Assembly: GCA_963204915.1 (NCBI GenBank)
Contig: CAUJHS010000091.1
Span: forward strand, 1-64,000
Direction of reading: 5' to 3'
From: Planctomycetota bacterium
GTDB lineage: Bacteria; Planctomycetota; Planctomycetia; Pirellulales; Pirellulaceae
Length of the DNA stretch: 64,000 nucleotides
A model generated the notes under the pieces. The model was not told the DNA's origin. It saw only the letters and a program-made list of their open reading frames with translations, and did no database searches. How positions within the stretch are numbered: the first letter of the stretch is position 1; each line of letters begins with the position of its first letter. The position numbers were made by a program, and so were the translations under genes. This document shows positions 45,273 through 54,519 of this stretch, in pieces.

Positions 45273-45476
45273 AAACCTCGAACGCAACCCGCCAACCGCG
45301 TTGGAATTCTGGCAGCACTTGAACCGCCGTCGAACCGTAAGCGAGTCTACGAAGCGCTACACCCTGAGACGAGCCAGCGCAAAACAGGTGGTCACGGCAA
45401 GCACAAGCCTGCAACCGACAAAATGACCTTTGCAGAAGACATCGCGAAGAAGATCGGCAACGACATCGACCATTAA
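45273..45476 (+). pseudogene. remnant of a ParB-like / HTH partition protein
   Basis: In the methylase frame, after its stop, the sequence encodes RVYEALHPETSQRKTGGHGK and DKMTFAEDIAKKIGND before a stop at 45474-45476. Phage and plasmid ParB-like proteins have the same ALHPET-linker-FAEDTAKKIGKS arrangement; here it stops where the DNA-binding helix would continue and has no proper start. The excisionase-like ORF overlaps its 3' end in another frame. Confidence 0.5.
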
Positions 45477-45951
45477 GACGATCAACCTGAACATTTCCTT
45501 CGACGATGAGGCCGCAGCAGCCCTGGTTCAAATCCTTGCTCCGGCCATCAAGGCGGCACTCGGACCGTATGAGCGAAGCCAACCTGGGTCTCGATATGTA
45601 AAAGTCGAGGGCGACGCACCACCGGCGGGCCAAGGACCCCTAATCGACTCCCACCAGGCGGCGAAGCTGCTCAGGGTCTCGGAGAAGACTTTATGGACCA
45701 TGCAAAACACCGGCAGGATGCCCGAGCCGATCCGAATCGGCCGGGCTGTTCGGTGGAGCTTCGAGTCGTTGAAGAAGTGGGTCGATGCTGGGTGCCCGGT
45801 GACGAGCAGCCAGCGGCGCGGCTCGTCCGTGTCAATCTGCTCACCGGCCAGCAGGTCGGGATGTTTCGCTAACATCTCCTGCAACAGCTTCTCCGAATCA
45901 TACGGAGCCTCCTCCATCGCCATAAGCCCTGAGTTTTCGTTGAGAAGGTAA
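45430..45951 (+). CDS. AlpA/excisionase-like HTH protein, 3' end fused to foreign sequence
   Basis: The 173-aa frame starts with a TTG and contains a good MerR-like helix-turn-helix (LIDSHQAAKLLRVSEKTLWT then RIGRAVRWSFESLKKWVDAGCP). After about residue 120 the sequence is the antisense of the truncated gene on the other strand (VTSSQRR... onward), so the coding part very likely ends near 45800. It lies at the right end of the element, facing the DISARM island. Confidence 0.6.
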   Translation: MQKTSRRRSATTSTIKTINLNISFDDEAAAALVQILAPAIKAALGPYERSQPGSRYVKVEGDAPPAGQGPLIDSHQAAKLLRVSEKTLWTMQNTGRMPEPIRIGRAVRWSFESLKKWVDAGCPVTSSQRRGSSVSICSPASRSGCFANISCNSFSESYGASSIAISPEFSLRR

Positions 45952-45965
45952 ATGCGTCCGGCCAT
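45528..45965 (-). pseudogene. truncated gene at the element-island junction
   Basis: The ATG at 45965 starts MAGRIYLLNENSGLMAM, with DSEKLLQEMLAKHPDLLAGE and DEPRRWLLV, a pattern I know from uncharacterised nuclease-like (NucS/restriction-associated) proteins. After about 55 residues the frame turns into the antisense of the excisionase-like gene at about 45800, so only the first sixth of the gene is left. No second half was seen near the left end of the element. Confidence 0.6.
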
Positions 45966-46128
45966 CGAAAAAAACCTCGTGATATTGGATCAGACAGCGC
46001 GGTGCCTTGTCGGTGGAAAACCTTCGAGACAATTTCGCCTTTACTTTTGCCGAGGATAAATTCGGGTCGCCGCCAAAGCGCCAGGATAATGTGCAATCTC
46101 GAATCCAGACGCCGATTGACAATCGCCC

Positions 46129-47169
46129 TCAGTGCAATCCTCCCGGCTGGCTCACCTGTAACTTTCCTTGTCGCCGTCGTTCGCCCATCGCGACTTCGAT
46201 TTCCTGAACAGTGTCGCACGACAACAGCAGGTCCAGGTCGCACCGCACTCGCCGGTTGTACATGCCGCCGCCGGTGCGAATCGCCTTCGCGAGTTTCACG
46301 GGCGGCTCAAAATACCAGATGGTGCAAGGTACTTTGGGCCACCGTTTCCTGACGTTACGCAAGATGGGCACTACGTCGATGATGGGAATGCCATGCTCGA
46401 CCCGGCTCACACGGTAAATGGAATCGAGCGTCCCGCCCACTCGAAACGCCATGTAAAGTGGCCGTACGGTTGGCTCTTTGTAGTCCCACCACACTCTGAA
46501 TTGTTGGTGGATGTCCCAATGGCTCTTCCCATTCGCCCAAAGGGGTTTGGTGCTTGCTGCGAGAATCCAAACCTCCGTCGTGAAGGCTCTCATTTCGTAC
46601 TCCTCGTCCAAGAAACGATAAAAGGAGCGAACCCATTCTCTTGCTTGCGGTTGAACGGCCTCGCTCAGCATGAGCCGAACACAAGCGGGAAGGAATTGCG
46701 GCCAACCGAACGCCACGAGTCGAGTCGCAAGATTTGTGTCCTGTTGAGCATACTCCTGCACGAACGTGTCGTCGGGCGATTGGACAAGCGCTACCAGCCG
46801 TTGCTCCGGCTCATTCGTGTCGCTGAGACGCTTCATGTACCTCTGACATTGCTTGATGGCCGGAACAGCCAGTCCTACCTTAACCTCGACGATGACGTGA
46901 AACCGACCGGGTAAATGGATTTCGATGTCCGTGATTCCTTGGGCGGGGTCGCCAGTTCGGCGTCGTTGCAAGTCGATTCGTGCCCTGTGAAGCGACGAGG
47001 TATGCACCCCAACGATGCCAACCTGCCGGAGAAACCACTGCAAGAAGGGTGAACATTGTTGAAAGGTGTATCCGAGGGCGAATGAAAGCGCATTTTCATC
47101 GGTGCCAAGAAGGCCGAACGGCGTCGTCACCAGACGATCATGGGCATGGAGAGATACGATGTTGCTCAT
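46129..47169 (-). CDS. PD-(D/E)XK nuclease-like protein
   Basis: The 346-aa protein has a PD-(D/E)XK-type core with GITDIEIHL and FHVIVEVKVGLA (D...EVK) followed by KQCQRYMKRL. The first 60 residues (SFALGYTFQQCSPFLQWFL) are helical. The C-terminal half (WDIHQQFRVWWDYKEPTVRP, RLYMAFRVGG) looks like an uncharacterised domain. It may be a restriction-type nuclease serving the defence island. The ATG at 47169 was chosen; 47208 is also possible. Confidence 0.6.
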   Translation of the reverse strand: MSNIVSLHAHDRLVTTPFGLLGTDENALSFALGYTFQQCSPFLQWFLRQVGIVGVHTSSLHRARIDLQRRRTGDPAQGITDIEIHLPGRFHVIVEVKVGLAVPAIKQCQRYMKRLSDTNEPEQRLVALVQSPDDTFVQEYAQQDTNLATRLVAFGWPQFLPACVRLMLSEAVQPQAREWVRSFYRFLDEEYEMRAFTTEVWILAASTKPLWANGKSHWDIHQQFRVWWDYKEPTVRPLYMAFRVGGTLDSIYRVSRVEHGIPIIDVVPILRNVRKRWPKVPCTIWYFEPPVKLAKAIRTGGGMYNRRVRCDLDLLLSCDTVQEIEVAMGERRRQGKLQVSQPGGLH

Positions 47170-47254
47170 GTGGCGGCATAACTCACCGGGGAAACTCCGC
47201 CCGGCCATGTCTAAAGCGTACTCAATCAAGGAGCGGCCCGAGCGCGCCGGTCTT

Positions 47255-47821
47255 CTATCGAGCACATCTCTTTCGACGTACCTGAAGTTTGCGACTTAGC
47301 ATTTTCAGCGTCGAATATGGCTTGCAGGGCAGGCCGTGAACGCCAACCTTGAAGTTTAACCCGAACCAGCCGGAGAATTCTTCGAAAAACTCATCGCTGA
47401 AATCGCTGCGGTGCCCTGGTCCACTTTTCTCGAACGGATGTTCCAGGGCGGCTCGGGGAATCTCTGAGATGTCGAGGGCGTTTCGGCCAAAATAGAAGTA
47501 ATAATAAGAAAGGAGTGCGAAACGACCGCTTTCGTCAATATCGTGGTGTGCGTCAACACGACGGCCTTGGTTGGCCCGGCAATATGTCGCCAACGGGGTT
47601 TTCTCATCGACTCTCATGGCATAGATCAACTTGCCGTGCCCGGCGCTCTTACTAAGGTCTGCCCCGCCAGTTCCGGCAATCCAGTCGCCTTCCTCCGCCA
47701 GTTCGACTATGTTGCGATTGGTTTGGCCGAACTTACACTTTGCCAGGGAGCAAAAGTCGCCAAACGGGTTCGGCGCAAATCCCAGATCGTGGTCAACGAC
47801 GTAAGAAAAGAGTTTGGGCAT
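47255..47821 (-). CDS. Nmad2-type (nucleotide modification associated) domain protein
   Basis: The 188-aa protein shows the Nmad2 pattern: YVVDHDLGFAPNPFGDFCSL, CKFGQTNRNIVELAEEGDWI, AGTGGADLSKSAGHGKLIYAM and RVDEKTPLATY. These domains are predicted to interact with modified or rare nucleotides in phage-conflict systems. It lies immediately downstream of the small gene and drmC. No experiment is implied by the sequence. Confidence 0.7.
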   Translation of the reverse strand: MPKLFSYVVDHDLGFAPNPFGDFCSLAKCKFGQTNRNIVELAEEGDWIAGTGGADLSKSAGHGKLIYAMRVDEKTPLATYCRANQGRRVDAHHDIDESGRFALLSYYYFYFGRNALDISEIPRAALEHPFEKSGPGHRSDFSDEFFEEFSGWFGLNFKVGVHGLPCKPYSTLKMLSRKLQVRRKRCAR

Positions 47822-47865
47822 GAGCCGTCCTCCATCTACCGCTGCCTCTTGATCTCAGCCACCTT

Positions 47866-48168
47866 TCACACCAAGTACCCGATCTCGTCGCCGTCTAGTT
47901 CCGCGACGGCTGCTACGCCGTGAATATTCCTCAGCAGGTCCTCGGATGCGCCGAGGAACATCTTGAGCGACACATCGCCGTCGCAGCGTCCGAGCAGGTG
48001 GCCATCCGGCGTGACGACCATCTCGACCAGCCGCGGCGTTGTCCAATCCTCGCCGACCAAACAGCCGAGGATCGCCTGGAAGTGGGCACTGACCTGCACC
48101 TGGCGCAGCTTGTGTGCGCAGTCCTCTCGAATCTGGTCGGGATCACGGATGGGGAGGTCGTCGGTCAT
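47866..48168 (-). CDS. small protein downstream of drmC
   Basis: The 100-aa product (ILGCLVGEDWTTPRLVEMVV, VTPDGHLLGRCDGDVSLKMF, MFLGASEDLLRNIHGVAAVA) is unrecognised. It lies 8 bp after drmC and 45 bp before the Nmad2 gene in one transcription unit, so it is likely part of the defence operon. Confidence 0.6.
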   Translation of the reverse strand: MTDDLPIRDPDQIREDCAHKLRQVQVSAHFQAILGCLVGEDWTTPRLVEMVVTPDGHLLGRCDGDVSLKMFLGASEDLLRNIHGVAAVAELDGDEIGYLV

Positions 48169-48176
48169 TATGATCC

Positions 48177-48980
48177 TCAAACACGAAGCAGTATCCCGGA
48201 AGTCACCAGCCGCTCAAAATGCCGATCCACTTCGTCCGGCAGCTTCCCGCCTGTCACAAGCAGGCCCAATTCCATGTTGATGGTGAAGGCGTACTCGGTG
48301 AAGTTGGCGCTTGACACGAACATCCGATACCCATCGGCCACAGCACACTTGACGTGCAGGATGCCAACTTTGCCGTTATCGTCCGTGGGCCGGTTCTCCT
48401 GGGGCCAGTAATACACCGAGCAAACCGACGCCACGTGGCCTCCCAAGGCCAGTAGGCAGTCGTATTCGCCCTGCCCCTCGACCCGGTTCGGCGTCTCCAC
48501 AACGAGCCGGATGGCCACTCCCCGGTTGGCGGCAGCGACTAACGCCTCACGGATGCGGGGGATGCGGTACACGGCGTAGCTCACCACCATCAGCCGTTTC
48601 GAGGCCGAGTTCACCACTTCGAGGATCGCCTGCTCAGTCTGGCGGAACCGAGTCTCGGCGGGTTCGGGGCCGGTCCAAACGATCTCGACCGACTCCTCGT
48701 GGCGGTGGTCGTGTTCGCACTCCGCTGCCGTGACTAGGGCCACGGCGACCGCCTTCGCCCCGACGCCCGCCGCCGTCATGTGCCAGTGGTCGAGAAACTC
48801 GGCTGTTACGTCCCGGAAGTCCGGGGTCGGCACATACTGGAGGATGGCCCGTCGTGCCGCCGCTGGTTCAAGATTGCCGTACTGCGCCACGGCCTCGGCC
48901 ACACACACCATTAACGTATAGGGCAGTCGATCCGCAAGTCGTGCCGCCGCCGCGCCAAGTTTTTGGTTTTGGTCGTTCAT
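48177..48980 (-). CDS. drmC: DISARM protein DrmC, phospholipase D-like
   Basis: The 267-aa protein has one PLD/HKD box, ILHVKCAVADGYRMFVSSAN (about residue 208), followed by FTEYAFTINMELGLLV, and a helical N-terminus. DrmC is a core DISARM component with a PLD fold that may act on DNA and is partly dispensable in tested systems. The gene overlaps drmB by 4 bp (48980/48977). Confidence 0.92.
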   Translation of the reverse strand: MNDQNQKLGAAAARLADRLPYTLMVCVAEAVAQYGNLEPAAARRAILQYVPTPDFRDVTAEFLDHWHMTAAGVGAKAVAVALVTAAECEHDHRHEESVEIVWTGPEPAETRFRQTEQAILEVVNSASKRLMVVSYAVYRIPRIREALVAAANRGVAIRLVVETPNRVEGQGEYDCLLALGGHVASVCSVYYWPQENRPTDDNGKVGILHVKCAVADGYRMFVSSANFTEYAFTINMELGLLVTGGKLPDEVDRHFERLVTSGILLRV

Positions 48981-50863
48981 TGTTCCAGCCCGAAGAACGC
49001 CACCGCACCCTCCTTGTTAGTTTCTACCGTGGGGACAAGCACGGCCCGGTCCAGGTACTTGTTGCCACGCTCGCACGAAGTCTCAGGGGCGAAAAGGCAG
49101 GCGTGGCACGAGGCGGCGTGCAACGACGTTCCGTCTCGGTAAGGATGATGCTCAGCGCAAAGCGGGTCGCTCGCGCACAGGCGCATGTTGTCGAGTGCCT
49201 GATCGAGATGACGCTCCAACGACTCCGGTCTCCCGAGCGACACCAGGCCACCGAGCGTTCCTTCACTGTCTGGTGCGGCGGTGTAGATCAGCACGCCAGC
49301 CATTTCCGGTTCGTCCTGGCCGGGGTTGCGAGAGTAAATACGTTCCCGCAACGAGGCCGTGGTGTACCCGCACTCGACCGCCAGTTGCCGGATCAGGGCA
49401 TGGGCGAACGAGTGCAGCAACACAAACCGGATGCCTGGGTAGAACTCATGGGGCGGCTCCAGCTTTCGGGCGATGCGCCATCGTTGGTGAGCTTCGAGGA
49501 ACACGCCGTCGAGCGCCTTGTTCTCCTTCACCCAGTTTTGGATCACGTCTTCCTTGAAGTGGAAGAACAGCCCTTCGCCCCGAATCTCCGACGCCGGAAC
49601 CCAGGTCGGTTGGGTCCGGGAGAGTCGAGCCCGCTGGCTGGCCGGGAACGCTGCGGGGTGGTCATAGTCGCTCGGCGACTCAATGCGACTGAAGCCCACC
49701 AACGCCCTGACTTCCCGCAGCCGCTCGGCAAGAACGATCCTCTCGAAATACTTGGCGTACCGCTTTGGCGGCTGTGCGATCCGAAGCTGGAAATCCCTTC
49801 CTTTTTCCTCCGAGTCCGGGTCGGTGAAGACATCCCACTCCGGCGTCTTCAGGTCGGATGGGTCGCCGCTGTCATGAGGCGTGGCATTCTTCTTTGCCTG
49901 CACTGCCTGCCAGATTTCGGCGGGCGTGTACTCGGACAAGTCACGCAACTGCGAAATTGACTGCAACAGTTCGATGTTCTGCTCGCTCTGCACTTTCTCC
50001 AGCGTGGTCCAATTGTCCTCGACAAGCTGCTTCAGCTTCCCAGATGCCTGCGGGATGGCCAACGCGGTAAGCGTTATCCCGAACCACGAGTTCGACGCAC
50101 CCTGGAGCATTGGCTCCATTCTCATGTCCTGGCCGTTGGGCAGTTTGCACCCGGCGTCGTCATGATCCCGCAAATGGGGCCGACGTGCCCTGCACACCGG
50201 CAGCGCCTGGAGGTCCATCTTGAAGGCGTCGGACATGGGCCGGATGGCCCCGCAGTCCGCCCCCTCGCACTGCACGAAGATGCTCGCCGCCTCGCCCGTG
50301 GCCGAGGGTTCGAGGAGCTTTAGTCCACCCTTACAGTTCGTCGGCCCGCCGTGAACGAACTCCCGCCACGGGAAATCATCCAGATGGCCGTTCTTGCAGG
50401 CCACGACGAAGCGAGCGGGAACCACGGTCGGCGGCTTGCCCGGCTTCGAGCAGTTGGCGTGGACGTACCGAATCTGATCCGTGCGGTACGGCGTCTCCAA
50501 CTTGAACAGGCCGCTACCGAGTGGAGCCAGCCGCCGACAGTATGGGCAGACCATCCACCGGGGAAACGGAGCGACCGGAATGCCCACTAGCGCCGAGGCG
50601 TCGAACTGGTTCACCTGATAGGTGTCCGGCACAACGGGAGCCGAGCGAAGCGCCTTCACTTGCTGGCCCAGCACTTCTTTCACCGAGGCCAGGAGTCGCT
50701 GCTCTCCGATCTCTACCGTGTCCTTGAGCGGCCAGTCCTCTAGGCCCATGACCATGACCGACAGGTGCGGCAAGTCGATGATCGCCCCAATGCCGAACGT
50801 GGTGAGCGCCTGGCTGGGCCGCAGTTCCCCGACCTTGCAGCGTTTCTGGTCTTTGCCGTTCAT
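48977..50863 (-). CDS. drmB: DISARM protein DrmB (DUF1998)
   Basis: The 628-aa protein starts with RPSQALTTFGIGAIIDLPHL and ends with the DUF1998 region: LHSFAHALIRQLAVECGY, AGVLIYTAAPDSEGTLGGLV and a cysteine cluster (CASDPLC, ASCHACLFAPETSC), likely a zinc site. DrmB works with the DrmA helicase to bind and load phage DNA. The gene overlaps drmA and drmC by 4 bp each. Confidence 0.94.
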   Translation of the reverse strand: MNGKDQKRCKVGELRPSQALTTFGIGAIIDLPHLSVMVMGLEDWPLKDTVEIGEQRLLASVKEVLGQQVKALRSAPVVPDTYQVNQFDASALVGIPVAPFPRWMVCPYCRRLAPLGSGLFKLETPYRTDQIRYVHANCSKPGKPPTVVPARFVVACKNGHLDDFPWREFVHGGPTNCKGGLKLLEPSATGEAASIFVQCEGADCGAIRPMSDAFKMDLQALPVCRARRPHLRDHDDAGCKLPNGQDMRMEPMLQGASNSWFGITLTALAIPQASGKLKQLVEDNWTTLEKVQSEQNIELLQSISQLRDLSEYTPAEIWQAVQAKKNATPHDSGDPSDLKTPEWDVFTDPDSEEKGRDFQLRIAQPPKRYAKYFERIVLAERLREVRALVGFSRIESPSDYDHPAAFPASQRARLSRTQPTWVPASEIRGEGLFFHFKEDVIQNWVKENKALDGVFLEAHQRWRIARKLEPPHEFYPGIRFVLLHSFAHALIRQLAVECGYTTASLRERIYSRNPGQDEPEMAGVLIYTAAPDSEGTLGGLVSLGRPESLERHLDQALDNMRLCASDPLCAEHHPYRDGTSLHAASCHACLFAPETSCERGNKYLDRAVLVPTVETNKEGAVAFFGLEQ

Positions 50864-53800
50864 GGGGCCGCTCCTTCCTCGGCCTCGTCTTCATCCCCCT
50901 CGTCACCCATGCCGAACGTGTCGAGGATCAGGTTGGCGGTCGGCTCCACGTCCCGCAGCGAGTTTAGGCAGGTGAACTCATCCCACGGCTCGATGCTCGG
51001 CTTGCGGAGCAAGCCGACCGTCACGCCATCCCGCTTCGTCTCGTAGCCAAGTTGGTTTCCCTGAGCCGTCCGCTGCGCCCGCTTTTGCCAGAGGTCCATC
51101 TTCCGCTTGAGTTGCTGCTTGACCTCTTCGGCGGCATCCGGCCCGGCGATGAGTTCGGCCCGCCTCGTGATCACTGCGATGGCGTCGTTGACGTACTGGT
51201 GTCCCCGCTGGGTCGCCATCAGCATCGCCTTGTCGTTGGCGTTGAACTCGAAGCCCGGCTGCCGAACTAGCGACACGAGCAACGCCGCCAGTCCACGGGC
51301 CGTCGCACCCGCCGAGAAGGGAGTGACCGACAGGGCCTCGACGTGCTTGTAGAAGTTCGAGTGGTAATGCTCGAAGGTTTCGTAGTGGGACAAGTCCCGT
51401 GGCCTCGCCCAATTAAAGACGGTGCAGACAAGGCCGGGGAACTTACGCCCGACACGGCTTGTGGCCTGGATGTATTCTGCCGTCGTCTTCGGCTGACCGC
51501 CCACGACCATCAGCCCCAGCCGTGGTACGTCCACGCCGACCGAGATCATGTTCGTGGCGAGCAGCACGTCGAGGGGTCGGTGGATGAACTCATCGCCCTT
51601 CTTCCGCTTCTTGATGTCTTCCAGGATCGCCGGGTCGAACCGGCTCTCCAGGAGGTCGAGCGTTTCGGGGATCGCCGTCGATCCCAACCGGGATGTCAGT
51701 TCCTTCACCGTGTCCGGCGTGTAGAGCGTGCGGCTCGCCAGCCCCCGGTCCTGCATCTTTCGCAGGCGGGTCCGCACGTCGTCGTCCACCAGCCGCTTCA
51801 TGCCGCCGAGTTCCCGCAGGCTGTTGAAGTAGCCCACCAGCGTCATCCACGGGTCGGCGTCCAAGCCGTACTTGTCGAACAACACCTGCCCGGCTGACAG
51901 GAAGGCGACGTAGACCCGGATGAGCGCCGCCTTGAGCCGCCGACCGGGGGCGCAGATGCCGATGTACTTCCGGCCCGGCGTCTTCTCGCTCGAACTGCGT
52001 TGCAGGGAGAAGAAGTTATCCTTGATGTCGAGTCCATTCGGCGGGAACGTCTCCAGCCGCCGCAAGAACAGGGCGTGAAGCTGATCCCGTGCATTGCGAA
52101 TGGTCGCCGTCGAAGCCACAACCTTTGGGCGCACCTTCTTGCCGTTCACTTCCCAGGTGCAGAGCCGGTCGATGGCCGTTTCGTACAGACCGACCAGCGT
52201 GCCGAGCGGCCCGCTAATGAGATGCAACTCGTCTTGGATGATGAGGTCGGGCGGTCGCAACGGGTTCTGCGGCAGCACCTTGGCCGAAGGCGCACCGCCT
52301 TTGGCCCGATGGACGCCGCCTATCTCAAGCTCCTCCGACCAATCAGCCAAGCCAGGCGACCGGAAACCATGTCGCTCGCAGAAACCGTCAACTTGCCCAA
52401 ACAGCATCTGCACGGAACCGTTCCACGGCAACTGTGCGAACTTATCTACCGTGGTGATCAGTAGCGAGGGGAGACGGCGGTAGATTTCCTCATCCACGAC
52501 CATTATCGGAAGCCCCTCCGTCGGCGCTTCCTTGTACGAGAACTTGCACTGACCTGAAAAAGGCCGGCAGTAAATTAGAGTGCGACAAGCACCGTCGGCA
52601 TACTTCTCCACCCTGTAATTGAGGTTACTGCCGAGTTCAATCTTCGAGCCGCAATAGGGGCAATTTGTGAGTTGGTGCGGTGAGCCTACTCCCCCAACAA
52701 CACCTGACCTGGTCCTCCCACGCGCGGACTTCACGGCTTCATCAGAGTCGCTGTTCCAGTTGGGAGTCGTGCTGCCGCCAACCCACAGGCCGATGCGGAA
52801 CGACGTCTTGCCCCAGCGGTTGTCACCATTGCTCAGGGCCGTGCGCCGGATGTCTTCGCAGGCGCAGATCAACGCCGCTGCACGCTGGAACTGCTGGAGC
52901 GTCAGCAGCCGCAGCGTGTACCGCATCAATACCGTGATGCCGTTCTCGCCGGAGCGACCCTCGACCGTGCCTTGCAACCGCCGCAGACCGAGCGTGTACG
53001 CGGTCAGTCCCAGGTAGGCTTCCGTTTTGCCGCCGCCCGTAGGAAACCAGAGCAGATCGGCAACGGCGTCGGGCGACTCGCTCCGTTCGGGGTGATCGAA
53101 CTTCGTGATCCCCGGCAAGTTCAGCAGGATGAAAGCAAGCTGGAACGGATACCAGGAGCGGTTCTCCGGGATGTCGATGGTCCCCATGTCCGGCTTCTCA
53201 TCACCCCGCCGCACCCTCTCGGCGAAGAGGGAGTGCGTCCGCTGGAGCCACATCGCCCGGTTCATGAACTGAAACGCCTGTGCCGCCTTCTCGTCCTTGT
53301 CGAGCAAGTCCATTCCGGCCTCGATCCGCTTGAGCGTCGTGCGGCAGCGGGTAATGGTCTGTTCGGCGACATGCTGGAAGGGAGTCAAACCCTCGGCCGG
53401 ATCGATGATCCGCTTCTCCTCACGGTCAATCCAGTCCTGGTAGGCTTCGACTAGCGGTTTGAGCTTCGGGTTGTATTGCTTCGGGTTCGTCTCGGCCAGG
53501 TGCTTCATGTCGAGGACCAACCCCTCCAGCTTGGCGAATGCCGGATTGATCTCGGCATCGGCAGGCGTCGGCGGGGTTGTCTTCGGGACTTCATAGCTCG
53601 GCACGATCTTGGTGCGAACCCGGACAGCATGGTTCGGGTCGGGCGAGACATCGACGTGGACGCCAACACCGTGACCCACGGCGAATTCAACGTGCCGCCG
53701 ATAAACCATCGCCAAAAGGTCGTTCTCGGCCTTCACTGCTGGGTCCGTGCCGGTCAGTTCGAGGATCGTGCGCCGCTTGTGCAGGACAGGCGCACCGCCC

Positions 53801-54519
53801 ACCCCCTCGGCCATGAGTTCTGGCTGGAACACCCAAGCTTCGTCCTTCCGCTTCTCCGGCTCCTGCTGGTCGTTGACTAGGAACAGCGTGACGCACCAGT
53901 GGTCGGGCCGCTTGCGGACGAGGCCCTGAACGATGACTTCCGGGCAGTTGTGATCGACCACCATCGGCGGGATTGGGCCTTCCTTAAGCGTCAGCCGTTC
54001 CTGGCCGCCACGACGGAACCGCTTCCATACCAGCCGGTGATTGCCCGTCTTCTCGCTGACGAGGTATTCGCTTTTTCCCCGGAGATACTGTCCCCAGGCA
54101 GCGGACACGTTGATCTCGGTGGCCTCGACGTTCACCGAAAAAGTCATACCCAAGGACGACGGGATGAGCGCCTTCGCCTGTTCCTGGGCGGCCGATTGAT
54201 CGGTCGTTCCGTCCTGCGACGTGTCCCGTCCACCCAGAGCCAGTTCGTCACCGTCGAGGATTTCGCCATCGCCATCGGCTTCGTCGTCATTGTCGTCGTC
54301 CGTGGGGCGTAGAGCGTGGACCGTGTTGGATGAATTCGCTCCACGCTCTACGCCACGCTTCTTTCGGGGAGCCAACACGCCGACGAAGTACCGGGTTCCG
54401 GGCGATTCGATGATCTCCTCTTCGGAACTGCCAGGGCCAAGCAATTCCTTGAGGACCATCGTTTCGAGTTCGTCCCGCAGTTGAAGCGGCGATGGCTTGG
54501 GCTTGAGCGTCTCGGTCAT
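50860..54519 (-). CDS. drmA: DISARM helicase DrmA
   Basis: The 1219-aa SF2 helicase has Walker A FPTGGGKTEAYLGLTAYTLG (about residue 496), DExH-like IIQDELHLISGPLGTLVG (about 763), and motif VI-type MISVGVDVPRLGLMVVGGQP with IQATSRVGRKFPG (about 1000). It moves along and senses phage DNA with DrmB. The ATG at 54519 overlaps the PIN gene stop by 4 bp; a frame extending to 54777 is an artefact over the PIN gene. A short palindrome insert adds about 16 residues near residue 56-72 (GVERGANSSNTVHALRP). Confidence 0.95.
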   Translation of the reverse strand: MTETLKPKPSPLQLRDELETMVLKELLGPGSSEEEIIESPGTRYFVGVLAPRKKRGVERGANSSNTVHALRPTDDDNDDEADGDGEILDGDELALGGRDTSQDGTTDQSAAQEQAKALIPSSLGMTFSVNVEATEINVSAAWGQYLRGKSEYLVSEKTGNHRLVWKRFRRGGQERLTLKEGPIPPMVVDHNCPEVIVQGLVRKRPDHWCVTLFLVNDQQEPEKRKDEAWVFQPELMAEGVGGAPVLHKRRTILELTGTDPAVKAENDLLAMVYRRHVEFAVGHGVGVHVDVSPDPNHAVRVRTKIVPSYEVPKTTPPTPADAEINPAFAKLEGLVLDMKHLAETNPKQYNPKLKPLVEAYQDWIDREEKRIIDPAEGLTPFQHVAEQTITRCRTTLKRIEAGMDLLDKDEKAAQAFQFMNRAMWLQRTHSLFAERVRRGDEKPDMGTIDIPENRSWYPFQLAFILLNLPGITKFDHPERSESPDAVADLLWFPTGGGKTEAYLGLTAYTLGLRRLQGTVEGRSGENGITVLMRYTLRLLTLQQFQRAAALICACEDIRRTALSNGDNRWGKTSFRIGLWVGGSTTPNWNSDSDEAVKSARGRTRSGVVGGVGSPHQLTNCPYCGSKIELGSNLNYRVEKYADGACRTLIYCRPFSGQCKFSYKEAPTEGLPIMVVDEEIYRRLPSLLITTVDKFAQLPWNGSVQMLFGQVDGFCERHGFRSPGLADWSEELEIGGVHRAKGGAPSAKVLPQNPLRPPDLIIQDELHLISGPLGTLVGLYETAIDRLCTWEVNGKKVRPKVVASTATIRNARDQLHALFLRRLETFPPNGLDIKDNFFSLQRSSSEKTPGRKYIGICAPGRRLKAALIRVYVAFLSAGQVLFDKYGLDADPWMTLVGYFNSLRELGGMKRLVDDDVRTRLRKMQDRGLASRTLYTPDTVKELTSRLGSTAIPETLDLLESRFDPAILEDIKKRKKGDEFIHRPLDVLLATNMISVGVDVPRLGLMVVGGQPKTTAEYIQATSRVGRKFPGLVCTVFNWARPRDLSHYETFEHYHSNFYKHVEALSVTPFSAGATARGLAALLVSLVRQPGFEFNANDKAMLMATQRGHQYVNDAIAVITRRAELIAGPDAAEEVKQQLKRKMDLWQKRAQRTAQGNQLGYETKRDGVTVGLLRKPSIEPWDEFTCLNSLRDVEPTANLILDTFGMGDEGDEDEAEEGAAP
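54306..54354. repeat. 15-bp perfect palindrome inserted in drmA
   Basis: GGCGTAGAGCGTGGA (54306-54320) and TCCACGCTCTACGCC (54340-54354) are perfect inverted arms with a 19-bp loop. The insert is in frame and falls in a variable acidic stretch of DrmA. The arm resembles the GCGTGG-type arms of the inserts in drmMI. Confidence 0.8.
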
